A DNA stretch of 64,000 nt from NCBI GenBank assembly GCA_963973795.1, contig CAXBAF010000017.1, positions 27,725 to 91,724 on the forward strand, read 5' to 3'. Below, one piece after another: positions 34,001 through 42,677 of this stretch; within the stretch, counting starts at the first letter, position 1, and the number at the start of each line of letters is the position of its first letter. The notes under the pieces were generated by a model. The model had not been told where the DNA came from and did no database searches. It was given only the letters and a program-made list of their open reading frames with translations. This DNA comes from UBA1926 sp002337215 (GTDB lineage: Bacteria; Planctomycetota; Phycisphaerae; Phycisphaerales; UBA1924). A program made the position numbers and the translations under genes.

Positions 34001-34959
34001 TGATGAGCGGCATGATGGACAGTGTGCTGACACTCGCCGCGGGCAACCCCGTCGAGCATGTCATCAACCACAAGACCATCGCCACCGATAGCGGGTGGTG
34101 GATCTGGTCGTCGAACCAGACCAACCTGGTCCTCAGCGGGCTCATCGTGCTGTTCGTCGGCATGTGGGCCGCCCGGCAGGTCGAGACTGGAAGCGAAGCC
34201 GAGGGGAACGAGCGGTACATCACCACGAACCCGTTCGCGGGGATGATCGAGGTCATCAGCCTCTACCTGCGGGACGAGATCGTCAAGCCGCTGCTGCACG
34301 AGCGCACGAACCGGTTCATGCCCTTCCTGTGGACGCTGTTCTACTTCATCCTCGTCAACAACGTGCTGGGGCTGATCCCGTTGCTCGACCTCTGGCACGT
34401 GATCATGGGCGAGGTGACCCACACCGCCCCGATCGGCGGCACGGCGACGCAGAACCTGTTCGTCACCGCGGCCCTCGCGGCCGTCGCCTTCTTCGTGATC
34501 AACATCGCGGGCATCCGCGAACTCGGCGCGTGGGAGTACTGCAAGCACCTGACCGGGGGCGCCCCCTGGTATGTCGCGATCCTGATGGTCCCCATCGAGA
34601 TCCTCTCGACCTTCATCAAGCCCGTCGCGCTCGCCCTTCGTTTGTTCGCGAACATGACCGCGGGGCACATCCTCGTCGCGACGCTGTTCATGTTCGTCGG
34701 GATGGGCCTGAAAGCGGGCGTTCTGATCGGGTCGGGCGTGACGCTCGTCTCCTCGGTCGCCGCGATCGCGATCTATTTCCTCGAGCTTTTCGTCGCGTTC
34801 CTCCAGGCGTTCGTGTTTATGTTCCTGACGGCCGTGTTCATCAGCCAGCTCGCCCACCACGGCGACCACGACCACGCCGACGACCATGCGCACGATCACG
34901 ACCCGTCGCACGACCCGGTGATGGACGCCGCCGAACGCGGCGAGGTCATCCCGGCCTGA
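34000..34959 (+). CDS. atpB: F1Fo-ATP synthase subunit a
   Basis: 319 aa. Forms the proton half-channels against the c-ring in the inner membrane. The key arginine is in ALALRLFANMTAGHILVATLF. Other marks are FMPFLWTLFYFILVNNVLGLIPL and the last helices IAIYFLELFVAFLQAFVFMFLTAVFISQ. The C-terminus has an unusual His/Asp-rich tail of about 20 residues (HHGDHDHADDHAHDHD), which may bind metal or be disordered. Start ATG at 34000 overlaps the atpI stop by one base; a second ATG follows directly. Confidence 0.96.
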   Translation: MMSGMMDSVLTLAAGNPVEHVINHKTIATDSGWWIWSSNQTNLVLSGLIVLFVGMWAARQVETGSEAEGNERYITTNPFAGMIEVISLYLRDEIVKPLLHERTNRFMPFLWTLFYFILVNNVLGLIPLLDLWHVIMGEVTHTAPIGGTATQNLFVTAALAAVAFFVINIAGIRELGAWEYCKHLTGGAPWYVAILMVPIEILSTFIKPVALALRLFANMTAGHILVATLFMFVGMGLKAGVLIGSGVTLVSSVAAIAIYFLELFVAFLQAFVFMFLTAVFISQLAHHGDHDHADDHAHDHDPSHDPVMDAAERGEVIPA

Positions 34960-35033
34960 TTGACCGTTTGAACCAGACTGTTCCCCCGGGCGGGGCGAGA
35001 GCCGTGTCCGACCGATTCGCAACCCGTTTGAAA

Positions 35034-35050
35034 GCCGCGAGAGACGCGGC
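35034..35050 (+). other. Hairpin upstream of atpE
   Basis: GCCGCG / CGCGGC, 6-bp stem with AGAGA loop, in the 119-nt atpB-atpE spacer, 29 nt before the atpE ATG. Likely an mRNA processing or translation control element for the high-copy c subunit. Inference from position. Confidence 0.4.
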
Positions 35051-35078
35051 GGACTCAGAAAAAGGAAGCGTGAGCACC

Positions 35079-35390
35079 ATGAGCATCAAGAGCACCGTCC
35101 TCGCCCTCGGCACCCTGGCCCTCTTCCCCGCCCTCGCCGCCGCGCAGCCCGGCACCGTCGAGATCCCCGCTGACACGCTCTTCAAGGGCGTCGCGGCGAT
35201 CGGCGCGGGCCTCGCCGTCATCGGCGGCGGCATCGGCATCGGCCTGATCGGCAAGGGCGCCGTCGAGTCGATCGCCCGTCAGCCCGAGGCCGGTGGCGCG
35301 ATCGGTCAGAACATGATCATCGCGGCGGCCCTCATCGAGGGTGCGACCCTATTCGCGGTCGTCGTCGGCCTGCTGACCCTCTTCGTCTGA
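35079..35390 (+). CDS. atpE: F1Fo-ATP synthase subunit c with N-terminal signal-like extension
   Basis: 103 aa. Rotor-ring subunit. Helix 1 is GAGLAVIGGGIGIGLIGKGAVE, the loop SIARQPEAGG, helix 2 MIIAAALIEGATLFAVVVGLL with the ion-binding Glu in LIEGA. Helix 1 has no Gln and Glu is followed by Gly, so proton, not sodium, coupling is expected. The first 23 residues, MSIKSTVLALGTLALFPALAAAQ, look like a cleavable signal peptide that common c subunits (70-80 aa) lack. Start is the ATG at 35079; GTG at 35070 is possible. Spacers on both sides contain hairpins. Confidence 0.95.
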   Translation: MSIKSTVLALGTLALFPALAAAQPGTVEIPADTLFKGVAAIGAGLAVIGGGIGIGLIGKGAVESIARQPEAGGAIGQNMIIAAALIEGATLFAVVVGLLTLFV

Positions 35391-35404
35391 TCACGCATCA
35401 CACC

Positions 35405-35450
35405 GCCCGCCCGGTGGCTGTCCCGTACGCGGGAACCAGGCCGGGCGGGC
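35405..35450 (+). other. Compound hairpin between atpE and atpF
   Basis: An outer 10-bp perfect stem GCCCGCCCGG (35405-35414) / CCGGGCGGGC (35441-35450) encloses a second hairpin TCCCG-TACG-CGGGA (35421-35434). It lies 15 nt after atpE with no T-tract. It could stabilise the upstream atpE mRNA end or act as a partial terminator, raising c-subunit output over b. Confidence 0.55.
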
Positions 35451-35551
35451 CGTTCCGTGCGCACGGCGGGATCTCCCGGAGTTCCCCCGCGGCGTGTTGA
35501 GATTGTCTCGGCCGGGTCCTGTTGGAATCCGGGTCGAACCAGGAGTTGGGC

Positions 35552-36205
35552 ATGTCTCGATCCTTTGCAGCCTCGTGCACCACGTTGATCGCCGCCCTGG
35601 CGATGGTGCTCTCGCTCGCGGCGACGCCCGCGTTCGCCGCCCCCGACGCCGGCCACACCGACACGGCCCACGCCGCGGACGGTCATGGTGACGCACACGG
35701 GCCCGCGACCCCGATCCCGCCCGTCAAGGAAGGCGTCGCGCCCGCGATCACGGCCCTGGTCGTCTTCGCGATCGTGATGTTCATCCTGGCGACCAAGGTC
35801 TGGCCCACCATCACCGGCGGGCTGGACGAGCGGAACGCGAAGATCCGCGAGGAGATCGCTGCCGCGGAGGCTGCCCAGAAGCAGGCCCGCGCCGCGCTCG
35901 AGGAATACGAGAAGTCGCTCGCGGAGGCCCGCGTCGAGGCCCAGCGGATGCTGGACGAGACGCGGACCCAGCAAGCGGCACTCGCGGGCGAGCTCAAGGC
36001 CAAGGCCGAGCGCGAGCTCAACGAGATGCGCGAGAAGGCCAAGCGTGAGATCGAGACCGCGAAGAAGACCGCGATCGGCGAGCTGTACGCCGAGAGCGTC
36101 AACCTCGCGACGCAGATGGCGGGCAAGATCCTCCAGCGTGAGGTGACGGTCGCCGACCAGCAGCGGATGCTCGAAGAGGCGCTGGGTGAGATGTCGAAGA
36201 ACTGA
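35552..36205 (+). CDS. atpF: F1Fo-ATP synthase subunit b with N-terminal signal peptide
   Basis: 217 aa from the ATG at 35552, with AGGAG 6 nt before it. Peripheral stalk. The membrane helix is ALVVFAIVMFILATKVWPTI (about residues 67-87), followed by GLDERNAKIREEIAAAEAAQKQARAALEEYEKSLAEA and a long charged coiled coil to the C-terminus. Before the helix there is a typical signal peptide (MSRSFAASCTTLIAALAMVLSLAATPAFA) and a His/Asp-rich linker, which ordinary b subunits lack. If cleaved, the mature N-terminus would lie in the periplasm. It is separated from atpE by 161 nt with a compound hairpin and from atpH by 103 nt. Confidence 0.93.
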   Translation: MSRSFAASCTTLIAALAMVLSLAATPAFAAPDAGHTDTAHAADGHGDAHGPATPIPPVKEGVAPAITALVVFAIVMFILATKVWPTITGGLDERNAKIREEIAAAEAAQKQARAALEEYEKSLAEARVEAQRMLDETRTQQAALAGELKAKAERELNEMREKAKREIETAKKTAIGELYAESVNLATQMAGKILQREVTVADQQRMLEEALGEMSKN

Positions 36206-36280
36206 TTTCGTCACCGGCCTCCGCCAGTGAGGGTGGACGCACGGCGGCCCGCTGCCTCGCCGTCCACCGCGAAATAGTGA

Positions 36281-36297
36281 CAGGTCATCGAGACCTG
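36281..36297 (+). other. Small hairpin just before the atpH ribosome-binding site
   Basis: CAGGTC-ATCGA-GACCTG (36281-36297) ends directly before AAAGGG, 5 nt upstream of the atpH ATG. A second pairing, GGTGGACG with CGTCCACC, lies in the same 103-nt spacer. These may tune atpH translation. Confidence 0.4.
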
Positions 36298-36308
36298 AAA
36301 GGGCACAC

Positions 36309-36923
36309 ATGCCGTTGACCGAAGCCAACCCGGACGCGATCGCCAACGTGTACGCCAAGAGCCTGTTCGAGCTCGCGGTGGCCGAGGGCGGCAACGTTCA
36401 GGCCGAGTCGGTGCTGGGCGAGCTCGAGGACATCCTCGAGATCGCGCGGGGCGACGCGACCTTCAGCGAGTTCCTCGCGTCGCGGGTTATCCCCACCGCG
36501 AGCCGCGACGCGTCGCTCGTCAAGATCCTGGATAGGAACGCCAGCGACCTGACGCTCCGCTTCCTCCGCCTGCTCAACCGCAAGGGTCGGCTGGGCCATC
36601 TGCACCCGATCACAACGGCGTTCGAGAGCCTGGTGCAGGACGCCTTCGGGCGTGTCGAGGTCGACCTCTTCACCGCCGAGGCGTTGGATGAATCCGCCAA
36701 GTCCACCTTCCGCGACACGCTCGCGAGCAGGCTGGGCAAGGAGATCATTCTCCACACCTACACCGAGCCGGCGATGCTGGGCGGCGTGAAGCTCCGCATC
36801 GGCGACCGCCTCGTGGACGATTCGCTGGTCAGTCAGCTCAGCCGGATGCGTGACCGCCTCAACACCGACGGGTCGAGCCGGGTCCGCTCGACCGCCGCCC
36901 AGGTGATCGAGGGCGACAACTAG
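36309..36923 (+). CDS. atpH: F1Fo-ATP synthase subunit delta
   Basis: 204 aa. Links the peripheral stalk to the F1 head. The N-terminal helical domain includes IANVYAKSLFELAVAEGG and FSEFLASRVIPTASRDASLVKIL. The C-terminal part shows TYTEPAMLGGVKLRIGDRLVDDSLVSQLSRMRDRL, the conserved end. Length is a little above the usual 175-180. AAAGGG lies 5 nt before the ATG at 36309. It is the last gene of the cluster, closed by a terminator 31 nt downstream. atpA, atpG, atpD and atpC do not follow, so the operon is split. Confidence 0.94.
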   Translation: MPLTEANPDAIANVYAKSLFELAVAEGGNVQAESVLGELEDILEIARGDATFSEFLASRVIPTASRDASLVKILDRNASDLTLRFLRLLNRKGRLGHLHPITTAFESLVQDAFGRVEVDLFTAEALDESAKSTFRDTLASRLGKEIILHTYTEPAMLGGVKLRIGDRLVDDSLVSQLSRMRDRLNTDGSSRVRSTAAQVIEGDN

Positions 36924-36954
36924 GCCCCTGCCACCCAACCCTGAATCCACCGAG

Positions 36955-36981
36955 AACCGCGTGCCGCACACGCGGTTTTTT
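36955..36981 (+). terminator. Intrinsic terminator after atpH
   Basis: Stem AACCGCGTG (36955-36963) / CACGCGGTT (36969-36977), loop CCGCA, then TTTT. It ends the Fo cluster. Confidence 0.88.
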
Positions 36982-37134
36982 CATGCGGGAAGCCGGCGAC
37001 TCGGACGGCGCGCACTCCCGCAACCCGGGCAATCGGCGGTCTACCATTGCACAACGCAGAATCCGCCCGGCAGGGCGTCCGAATCCGTCCGGGCATCATT
37101 CGACGAGCACGGATCAAACCAGGGGATCGAAACG

Positions 37135-38340
37135 ATGGCGAAGAAGAGCGTGGCAAGCGTCGAAGTCTCGGGCAAGCGGGTCCTCATCCGTGTCGATTTC
37201 AACGTGCCGCTCAAGGACGGGGCGATCACCGATGACCGCCGAATCCGCGCGGCGTTGCCGACGATCAAGAACGTCATCGAACGAGGCGGCCGGGCGGTCT
37301 GCATGAGCCACCTCGGGCGCCCGGAGGGCGCCGGCTACGAGGCGGCGCTGAGCCTCAAGCCCGTCGCCGAGCGTCTGGGCGAACTGCTCAACAAGCCCAT
37401 TGCCTTCCCGAGTAACGACTGCACCGATGACGCGGCCGCCGCCGCCGTCAACGCGATGGGCGACGGGGACGTCCTCGTTCTCGAGAACCTCCGGTTCCAC
37501 AAGGCCGAGAAGAAGGGCGATCCCGAGTTCGCCGGCAAGATCGCCAAGCTGGGCGACGCGTACGTCAACGACGCGTTCGGCACCTGCCACCGCGAGGACG
37601 CGAGCATGCTCGCGGTTCCCAACGGGATGAGCGGCAAGCCGAAGGCCGTGGGTTTCCTTGTTGAGAAAGAAATCAAGTACCTCGACGAGAAGCTGAGCGA
37701 ACCCGCCCGACCCTTCGTTGTCATCCTGGGCGGCGCGAAGGTCAGCGACAAGCTTCCCGCGATCACCAACCTGATGAAGACGGCCGACCACATCCTGATC
37801 GGCGGCGCGATGGCGTACACGTTCGTCAAGGCGCTCGGGCACAACATAGGCGACAGCCGGGTCGAAGAGGACCAGGTCGCCGCGGCGAAGAAGATGATCG
37901 ACCACGCCGCCAACCACCATGTCGAGGTGCACCTGCCGACCGACCATATCTGCTCGACCCACTTCGACGAGAAGATCGGCGACATCGAGGTCTTCGTCGA
38001 TCACATCAAGGACGGGTACATGGGCCTCGATATCGGCCCGAAGACCCAGGCCCACTACGCGAGCGTGATCCGTGAAGCGAAGACCATCGTCTGGAACGGA
38101 CCGATGGGCGTGTTCGAGTGGTCGCCCTTCCGTGTCGGCACCAAGATGATCGCCAACGCGATGGTCGAGGCGACCGGCGAGGGCGCCGTCACGATCGTGG
38201 GCGGGGGCGACTCGGCCGCGGCCGCGGAGCGGTTCGGCGCCGCCGAAAAACTCAGCCACGTCTCCACCGGAGGCGGCGCGAGCCTCGCGATGCTCGAGGG
38301 CAAGACGTTCGCCGCCGTGGACGCGCTCGACGACGCGTGA
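37135..38340 (+). CDS. pgk: Phosphoglycerate kinase
   Basis: 401 aa. Transfers phosphate between 1,3-bisphosphoglycerate and ADP in glycolysis. The N-terminal signature VLIRVDFNVPLKDG is followed by SHLGRPEG and EAAL. The hinge region and C-terminal nucleotide domain show VVILGGAKVSDKLPAI and NGPMGVFEWSPF, then TIVGGGDSAAAAERFG. Length is the normal 390-420. AGGGG lies 9 nt before the ATG at 37135. gap is not adjacent. It converges with the glycosyltransferase gene with only 5 nt between stops, so termination must be inside the neighbour's end. Confidence 0.97.
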   Translation: MAKKSVASVEVSGKRVLIRVDFNVPLKDGAITDDRRIRAALPTIKNVIERGGRAVCMSHLGRPEGAGYEAALSLKPVAERLGELLNKPIAFPSNDCTDDAAAAAVNAMGDGDVLVLENLRFHKAEKKGDPEFAGKIAKLGDAYVNDAFGTCHREDASMLAVPNGMSGKPKAVGFLVEKEIKYLDEKLSEPARPFVVILGGAKVSDKLPAITNLMKTADHILIGGAMAYTFVKALGHNIGDSRVEEDQVAAAKKMIDHAANHHVEVHLPTDHICSTHFDEKIGDIEVFVDHIKDGYMGLDIGPKTQAHYASVIREAKTIVWNGPMGVFEWSPFRVGTKMIANAMVEATGEGAVTIVGGGDSAAAAERFGAAEKLSHVSTGGGASLAMLEGKTFAAVDALDDA

Positions 38341-38345
38341 TCTGT

Positions 38346-39728
38346 CTACCGGGCGTGTCCGCCGGGTTCGGCACGCAGCCCGGAGACCCAGCGCAGCGAG
38401 CCCGAGACGACCACGAAGAGCAGCACGAACGTGGCGATCGATACGCCGCCGATCCATCGCCACGCCTCGACGAGGTGCTCGGTCGATGACGACCCGGGGG
38501 GCAGCACGAAGGCGAGCAGGAGCAGCACGCTCGCGACGAGCGCGGGCCACCGCGCGATCCGGATGCCCGAATCGATCAGGCCCTGCGGACGCCTCGCGAG
38601 CGTGAGGACCGCCGCGATCGAGACAACCGACATCATCAGCAGCATGTGCCTTGGGTTGGTCTGAGGCCCGAACACGCAGGCCGCGACCAGCAGGCCCGTC
38701 CACTCGAGCATCACGAGCGCCCGCCCCCGTTCCGTCGCGTCGTCGGCCTTGCCGGAGCGTCCGACGATCGCCGACTGCCCGTGACGCCGGTAGAGCCAGA
38801 GCACCCCGCACAGGCACAGCCCGGCGGCGATGCCCGTCATCGCGACGAGCGTCCACACGGGCCACCCCGCCCACTCCTGCACGCGCGCCGCGACACTCGG
38901 CACGCTGATGCTGCGGATCCACGAAATCGTCGTGATGTTCGCGGCCGGCCCGTCCGTTTCGAGACCGACCATCCGCAGCATGCCGCCGAACGCTCGTTCG
39001 AGATAGCCGAGGTTCCGCGACCAGCCGAAGACGACCGCCGACGAGAGCGCGAGGCCCGCCATCGAGACGAGGCACGACCCGAGCGCACGCCACCGCCCGC
39101 GGATCAGCAGGTACGGCAGCATGATGAACGTCTGATACTTCAGGTTGCCGGCGAGGCCGAGCATGAAGCCCGCAAGCAGCGGACGCGTCCCGATCCAGCG
39201 GAGCGACAGGAGCACGCACAGCAGGATCCACAGATCGGTCTGCCCACCCTGCAACTCGATCCGCAGCTTGTCGCCGAACACCGCGAGCGTCAGCAGCATG
39301 ACCGCGGGCACGATCGCCCGCTCCCGCGGGACGGAGAACCGGCGTGCCGCTTCGTCGGCGGCGAGCCAGAGGCAGACGAGCGCCGTGATCCCGTTGAGCG
39401 CCGTGTAAACCGTGCCCGCGTGCTCCATGCTCAGCAGGCCGAGCGGGGCGAACACCACCGCGAACAGCGGCGGATAGATGTACCCGCCGACACCGCTCTG
39501 GTAGATGTCCTCTCCCGCCAGGACAGCGCGAAACGCGTCGTGGAAGACGTGAAAATCGCCGAACCCGGCGCCGCGGAAGAACCGTGACCCGGTGAGGAAC
39601 GTGAACACCCCGACGACGCACGCGTTGATCGCCCAGTACAGGCGAGCGGTCCGGACGTCCTTCCGGGCTGCGCCCGGGGAGAGCGCCCCAGATGCTGGCG
39701 CACCATCTGTTTCTTTCGGCGGCGTCAT
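38346..39728 (-). CDS. GT87-like integral membrane glycosyltransferase (DUF2029)
   Basis: 460 aa. About ten transmembrane helices. The motif DFHVFHDAFRAVLAGEDIYQSGVGGYIYPPLFAVVFAPL near the N-terminus, with the catalytic acidic segment and YPP, is typical of GT87 mannosyltransferases that use polyprenyl-phosphate sugars. Later, GGQTDLWILLCVLLSLRWIG and FMLGLAGNLKYQTFIMLPYLL also fit. It probably adds a sugar to a lipid-linked or envelope glycan outside the membrane. The gene overlaps the upstream GT2 gene by 4 nt (ATGA), so the two form a donor-synthase/acceptor-transferase pair: the GT2 would make the polyprenyl-phosphate sugar that this enzyme uses. That pairing is inference. Confidence 0.85.
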   Translation of the reverse strand: MTPPKETDGAPASGALSPGAARKDVRTARLYWAINACVVGVFTFLTGSRFFRGAGFGDFHVFHDAFRAVLAGEDIYQSGVGGYIYPPLFAVVFAPLGLLSMEHAGTVYTALNGITALVCLWLAADEAARRFSVPRERAIVPAVMLLTLAVFGDKLRIELQGGQTDLWILLCVLLSLRWIGTRPLLAGFMLGLAGNLKYQTFIMLPYLLIRGRWRALGSCLVSMAGLALSSAVVFGWSRNLGYLERAFGGMLRMVGLETDGPAANITTISWIRSISVPSVAARVQEWAGWPVWTLVAMTGIAAGLCLCGVLWLYRRHGQSAIVGRSGKADDATERGRALVMLEWTGLLVAACVFGPQTNPRHMLLMMSVVSIAAVLTLARRPQGLIDSGIRIARWPALVASVLLLLAFVLPPGSSSTEHLVEAWRWIGGVSIATFVLLFVVVSGSLRWVSGLRAEPGGHAR

Positions 39729-40603
39729 CCCACACCGCCCGGTGCCGCCGAGTGCGCGTCCACATCCCGCACCGCGTGGCTCGAGATCGGTGTCGGCGTC
39801 GGCTTCAGTTCAAGCACCGACGCGGCGGGCTCGCCCGCCGCGGACGGATCCACCTTCGCGAGCCGGCCGCGGATCCGCCACGCCTGGGCGATCATCCGCA
39901 GCCCGTCGCGCACAACGCTGATCGAACCGCCGTCCTTGTGGACCCAGCGGATTCCGACCTCGACGACGCCCAGCCGCGTGCGCTCGCACAGGCCGATGTG
40001 CTCGATGTCGAACGCGAACCCATCCTCGGTGCCCAGACGCGCGCACAGGTCCGCCGCGTCCCGGCGATAGAGCTTGAAGCCGCACTGCGTGTCGCGCACG
40101 AACGCGACCCCGAGCGTGCCCAGCACCGCGCGGAAGACCATCCCGCTGAGCTTCCGGCGCGGGTCGGCTTTCACATCGCTCGTCGGCACATTCCGCGACC
40201 CCACCGCGAGCGCCGCCCGCGACCGGTTCGCCGCCGCCGCGAGCTTGGGCAGCTCTTCGATCCGGGCCGAGTTGTCCGCGTCCATCATCAGCACCCACGC
40301 ACCGCGAGAGACCTCGAGCCCGCGCCGGACCGCCGCGCCCTTGCCGCGATTGCGGGGCATGGTCTCGACCCGCACCCGCGTCGCCGTCCGCGAGCCAGCG
40401 TCGGCCAGCTCACCCGCGATCCTGCGCACCGCGTCGCCGCACCCGTCGGTCGACCCGTCATCGATCGCGACGATCTCGCTGGGCGCGGGCCACGAATCCA
40501 GCGTCGCGACCGCGTCGCGCAGCGTCGCCTCGATCCGCTCGGCCTCGTTGAACATCGGGATCACCACCGACACCGTCGGCGTTGCCCCGACCCCCGATCC
40601 CAT
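39725..40603 (-). CDS. GT2 polyprenyl/dolichyl-phosphate sugar synthase-like glycosyltransferase
   Basis: 292 aa from the ATG at 40603; a TTG at 40627 is possible. It has the GT2 pattern VSVVIPMFNEAERIEATL, the DDGSTDG donor site, NRGKGAAVRRGLEVSRGAWVLMMDADNSA with the metal-binding DAD, and DTQCGFKLYRRDAADLC, which matches dolichyl-phosphate beta-glucosyltransferase and DPMS relatives. Such enzymes move a sugar from UDP-Glc or GDP-Man to polyprenyl phosphate at the inner membrane. There is no C-terminal membrane helix pair, so it is a soluble-catalytic type. It overlaps the GT87-like gene by 4 nt. The sugar cannot be determined. Confidence 0.87.
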   Translation of the reverse strand: MGSGVGATPTVSVVIPMFNEAERIEATLRDAVATLDSWPAPSEIVAIDDGSTDGCGDAVRRIAGELADAGSRTATRVRVETMPRNRGKGAAVRRGLEVSRGAWVLMMDADNSARIEELPKLAAAANRSRAALAVGSRNVPTSDVKADPRRKLSGMVFRAVLGTLGVAFVRDTQCGFKLYRRDAADLCARLGTEDGFAFDIEHIGLCERTRLGVVEVGIRWVHKDGGSISVVRDGLRMIAQAWRIRGRLAKVDPSAAGEPAASVLELKPTPTPISSHAVRDVDAHSAAPGGVG

Positions 40604-40720
40604 TTCTTGGTTCGTCGCGTCGTGCAAGAGACGATCCTAGGGCGATTGCCAGCCCCGCACGCATCAGAACCCCGCGTACAAACACCCGCGAGCGTCCGAG
40701 AAAAGCAGGGAAACCGAGTC

Positions 40721-42622
40721 TCATCGTCTGTGGAACAGCTTCTCGAGCTGCTCGATCGACAGACGCACCGTGGTCGGCCTCCCGTGCGGGCAACTCGCCG
40801 ACCGCTCGACCGACTCGCGCAGGCTCATCAGTTCGTCGAGCTCGCCCTCGCTGAGCCGATCGCCCGCCTTGACGGCCGCCTTGCACGCCATCATGTCGAG
40901 AACTTCATGGAGTGCCGCCTCGTCGCCGGGCACGAAGCCCTCACGCTCGTGCCGCTGGAGCAGGTCCGCCATGAACGCGCCGGGGTCGACGCCGCGCTCG
41001 ATGAGCAGGGTCGGGAACGCGCGCACGCCGACGGACCGGGGGCTCAACGCCTCGGCCTCGATGCCGAGGCGATCGAACAGCGGCTTGAGATCCGCGAGCG
41101 CGTCGACCTGCCTGGGCTCCGCGTCGACGACAATCGGCGTCAGCATCCCCTGGCTCTCCAGCACACCGTTGCCCTTGTTGAGCCGATCGAGCAGCTTCTC
41201 GAACATCACCCGCTCGTGCAGCGCGTGCTGGTCGATGATCACGATCCCCCGCTCGTCCTCGGTGACCAGATACGACCTGTGCACCTGGAGCACCCGCTCG
41301 GCGGGCTTGGGCGATGACCAGCCCGCGGGCTCGGCCGTGTTCAACCCGGTCGGAGCAAACCCTGGCATCGGACCGCCCGCGAAGAAGCCGCTTTCAAGAT
41401 CGCCCGGCGACGCCTGCTGCATCGCCTCGCGGATCGCCTCCACGCTGGGGATGCTCCCGCCGCCCTGCGCCCGGGCCGCCGCCTCCGCCTGGGCACGCAT
41501 CGCGCGCACCTGATCGGCGAAGTCCTGCGCCCGTGCATCGACATCTCCGGGACCGAACTCGATCCGGGTGGGCGGCGCCTGCGGCGTCAGGTCCGCCCGC
41601 CGCAGCGCGTCGCGGACGCCCCTGAGGATGGCGCTGTGCACCATCGACTGGTCGCGGAACCGGACCTCCAGCTTCGCGGGGTGGACGTTTACATCGACCG
41701 CGTCGGGGCTCATCTCGATCACCAGCACCGCCGTCGGGTGCCGTCCGGGCTCGATGAGCCCACGGTACGCCTCCTTGATCGCGTGCTGGACGGTCCGGTC
41801 GCGGATCAGCCGCCCATTGAGGAAAACGTGCTGCGCCTTCGCCGTCGGCCTCGCGATCGCGGGCATGCCGACGAGCCCCCAGATCAGCACGCCCCGGCTG
41901 TCGTCGAACCGGTCGACGCTGACCTCGAGCATCTCGCCCTCGTGCTCGCGGCCCAGCACCGCCAGGATCCGCGCGCGGGGCGACTGGTCGGGGGGGAGAT
42001 CGATCGTCGTCTTGCCGTCTGTCACGACCTCGAACGCGATCGATGGGTGGGCCAATGCCAGATCGCGGATCCACTCGACGCAGCGGGTCTTCTCGGTCTG
42101 CGGCGTGCGCAGGAACTTGCGCCGGGCGGGCGTGTTGTAGAAGAGCGTGCGCGCGCTGATGACCGTTCCGGGCGGGCCCGCCGCGGGCTTGACCTCGCCG
42201 ATCTCGCCGTCCGCGCCCTCGATCACCCAGGCCGAGTCTTCGTCTGCGGTGCGCGAGCGGATCGAGAGCCTCGCGACCGAGGCGATGGACGCCAGGGCCT
42301 CGCCCCGGAAGCCGAGCGTGCCGATGCGGTCGAGATCCTCGGGGACCCAGATTTTGCTGGTCGCGTGGGGCTCGAGAGCGAGGGGGAGCTGTTCCCGGCC
42401 CACACCGCGCCCGTCGTCGGTGACACGGACGAGTTCGATGCCGCCCGCTTCCAACTCGACGCGGATGCGCCCCGCGCCCGCGTCGATCGCGTTCTCGACG
42501 AGTTCCTTGACGATCGAGGCCGGGCGTTCGATGACCTCACCCGCGGCGATCTGGTTGACCAGCAACGCGGGGAGCTTGCGGATCGTCGCCCGGGACTCGA
42601 GTTGGGAGGGCGGTGTCGGCAC
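40721..42622 (-). CDS. mutL: DNA mismatch repair protein MutL
   Basis: 633 aa from a GTG start at 42622. The GHKL ATPase domain has VNQIAAGEVIERPASIVKELVENAIDAG, DDGRGV and GFRGEALASIASVA. The C-terminal domain carries an intact endonuclease motif DQHALHERVMFE (DQHAxxExxxxE, from D464), ACKAAVKAGDRL, and CPHGRPT at about 611. So this MutL is the nicking type found in bacteria without MutH. mutS is not in the window. It lies 94 nt upstream of the GT2 gene and 55 nt downstream of the ASCH gene on the same strand. Confidence 0.96.
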   Translation of the reverse strand: MPTPPSQLESRATIRKLPALLVNQIAAGEVIERPASIVKELVENAIDAGAGRIRVELEAGGIELVRVTDDGRGVGREQLPLALEPHATSKIWVPEDLDRIGTLGFRGEALASIASVARLSIRSRTADEDSAWVIEGADGEIGEVKPAAGPPGTVISARTLFYNTPARRKFLRTPQTEKTRCVEWIRDLALAHPSIAFEVVTDGKTTIDLPPDQSPRARILAVLGREHEGEMLEVSVDRFDDSRGVLIWGLVGMPAIARPTAKAQHVFLNGRLIRDRTVQHAIKEAYRGLIEPGRHPTAVLVIEMSPDAVDVNVHPAKLEVRFRDQSMVHSAILRGVRDALRRADLTPQAPPTRIEFGPGDVDARAQDFADQVRAMRAQAEAAARAQGGGSIPSVEAIREAMQQASPGDLESGFFAGGPMPGFAPTGLNTAEPAGWSSPKPAERVLQVHRSYLVTEDERGIVIIDQHALHERVMFEKLLDRLNKGNGVLESQGMLTPIVVDAEPRQVDALADLKPLFDRLGIEAEALSPRSVGVRAFPTLLIERGVDPGAFMADLLQRHEREGFVPGDEAALHEVLDMMACKAAVKAGDRLSEGELDELMSLRESVERSASCPHGRPTTVRLSIEQLEKLFHRR

Positions 42623-42677
42623 GCGGGCAGTCTACGCCCCGGGGAGGGCGCAGAACCGGCGATGCCGACCGGTCGGC

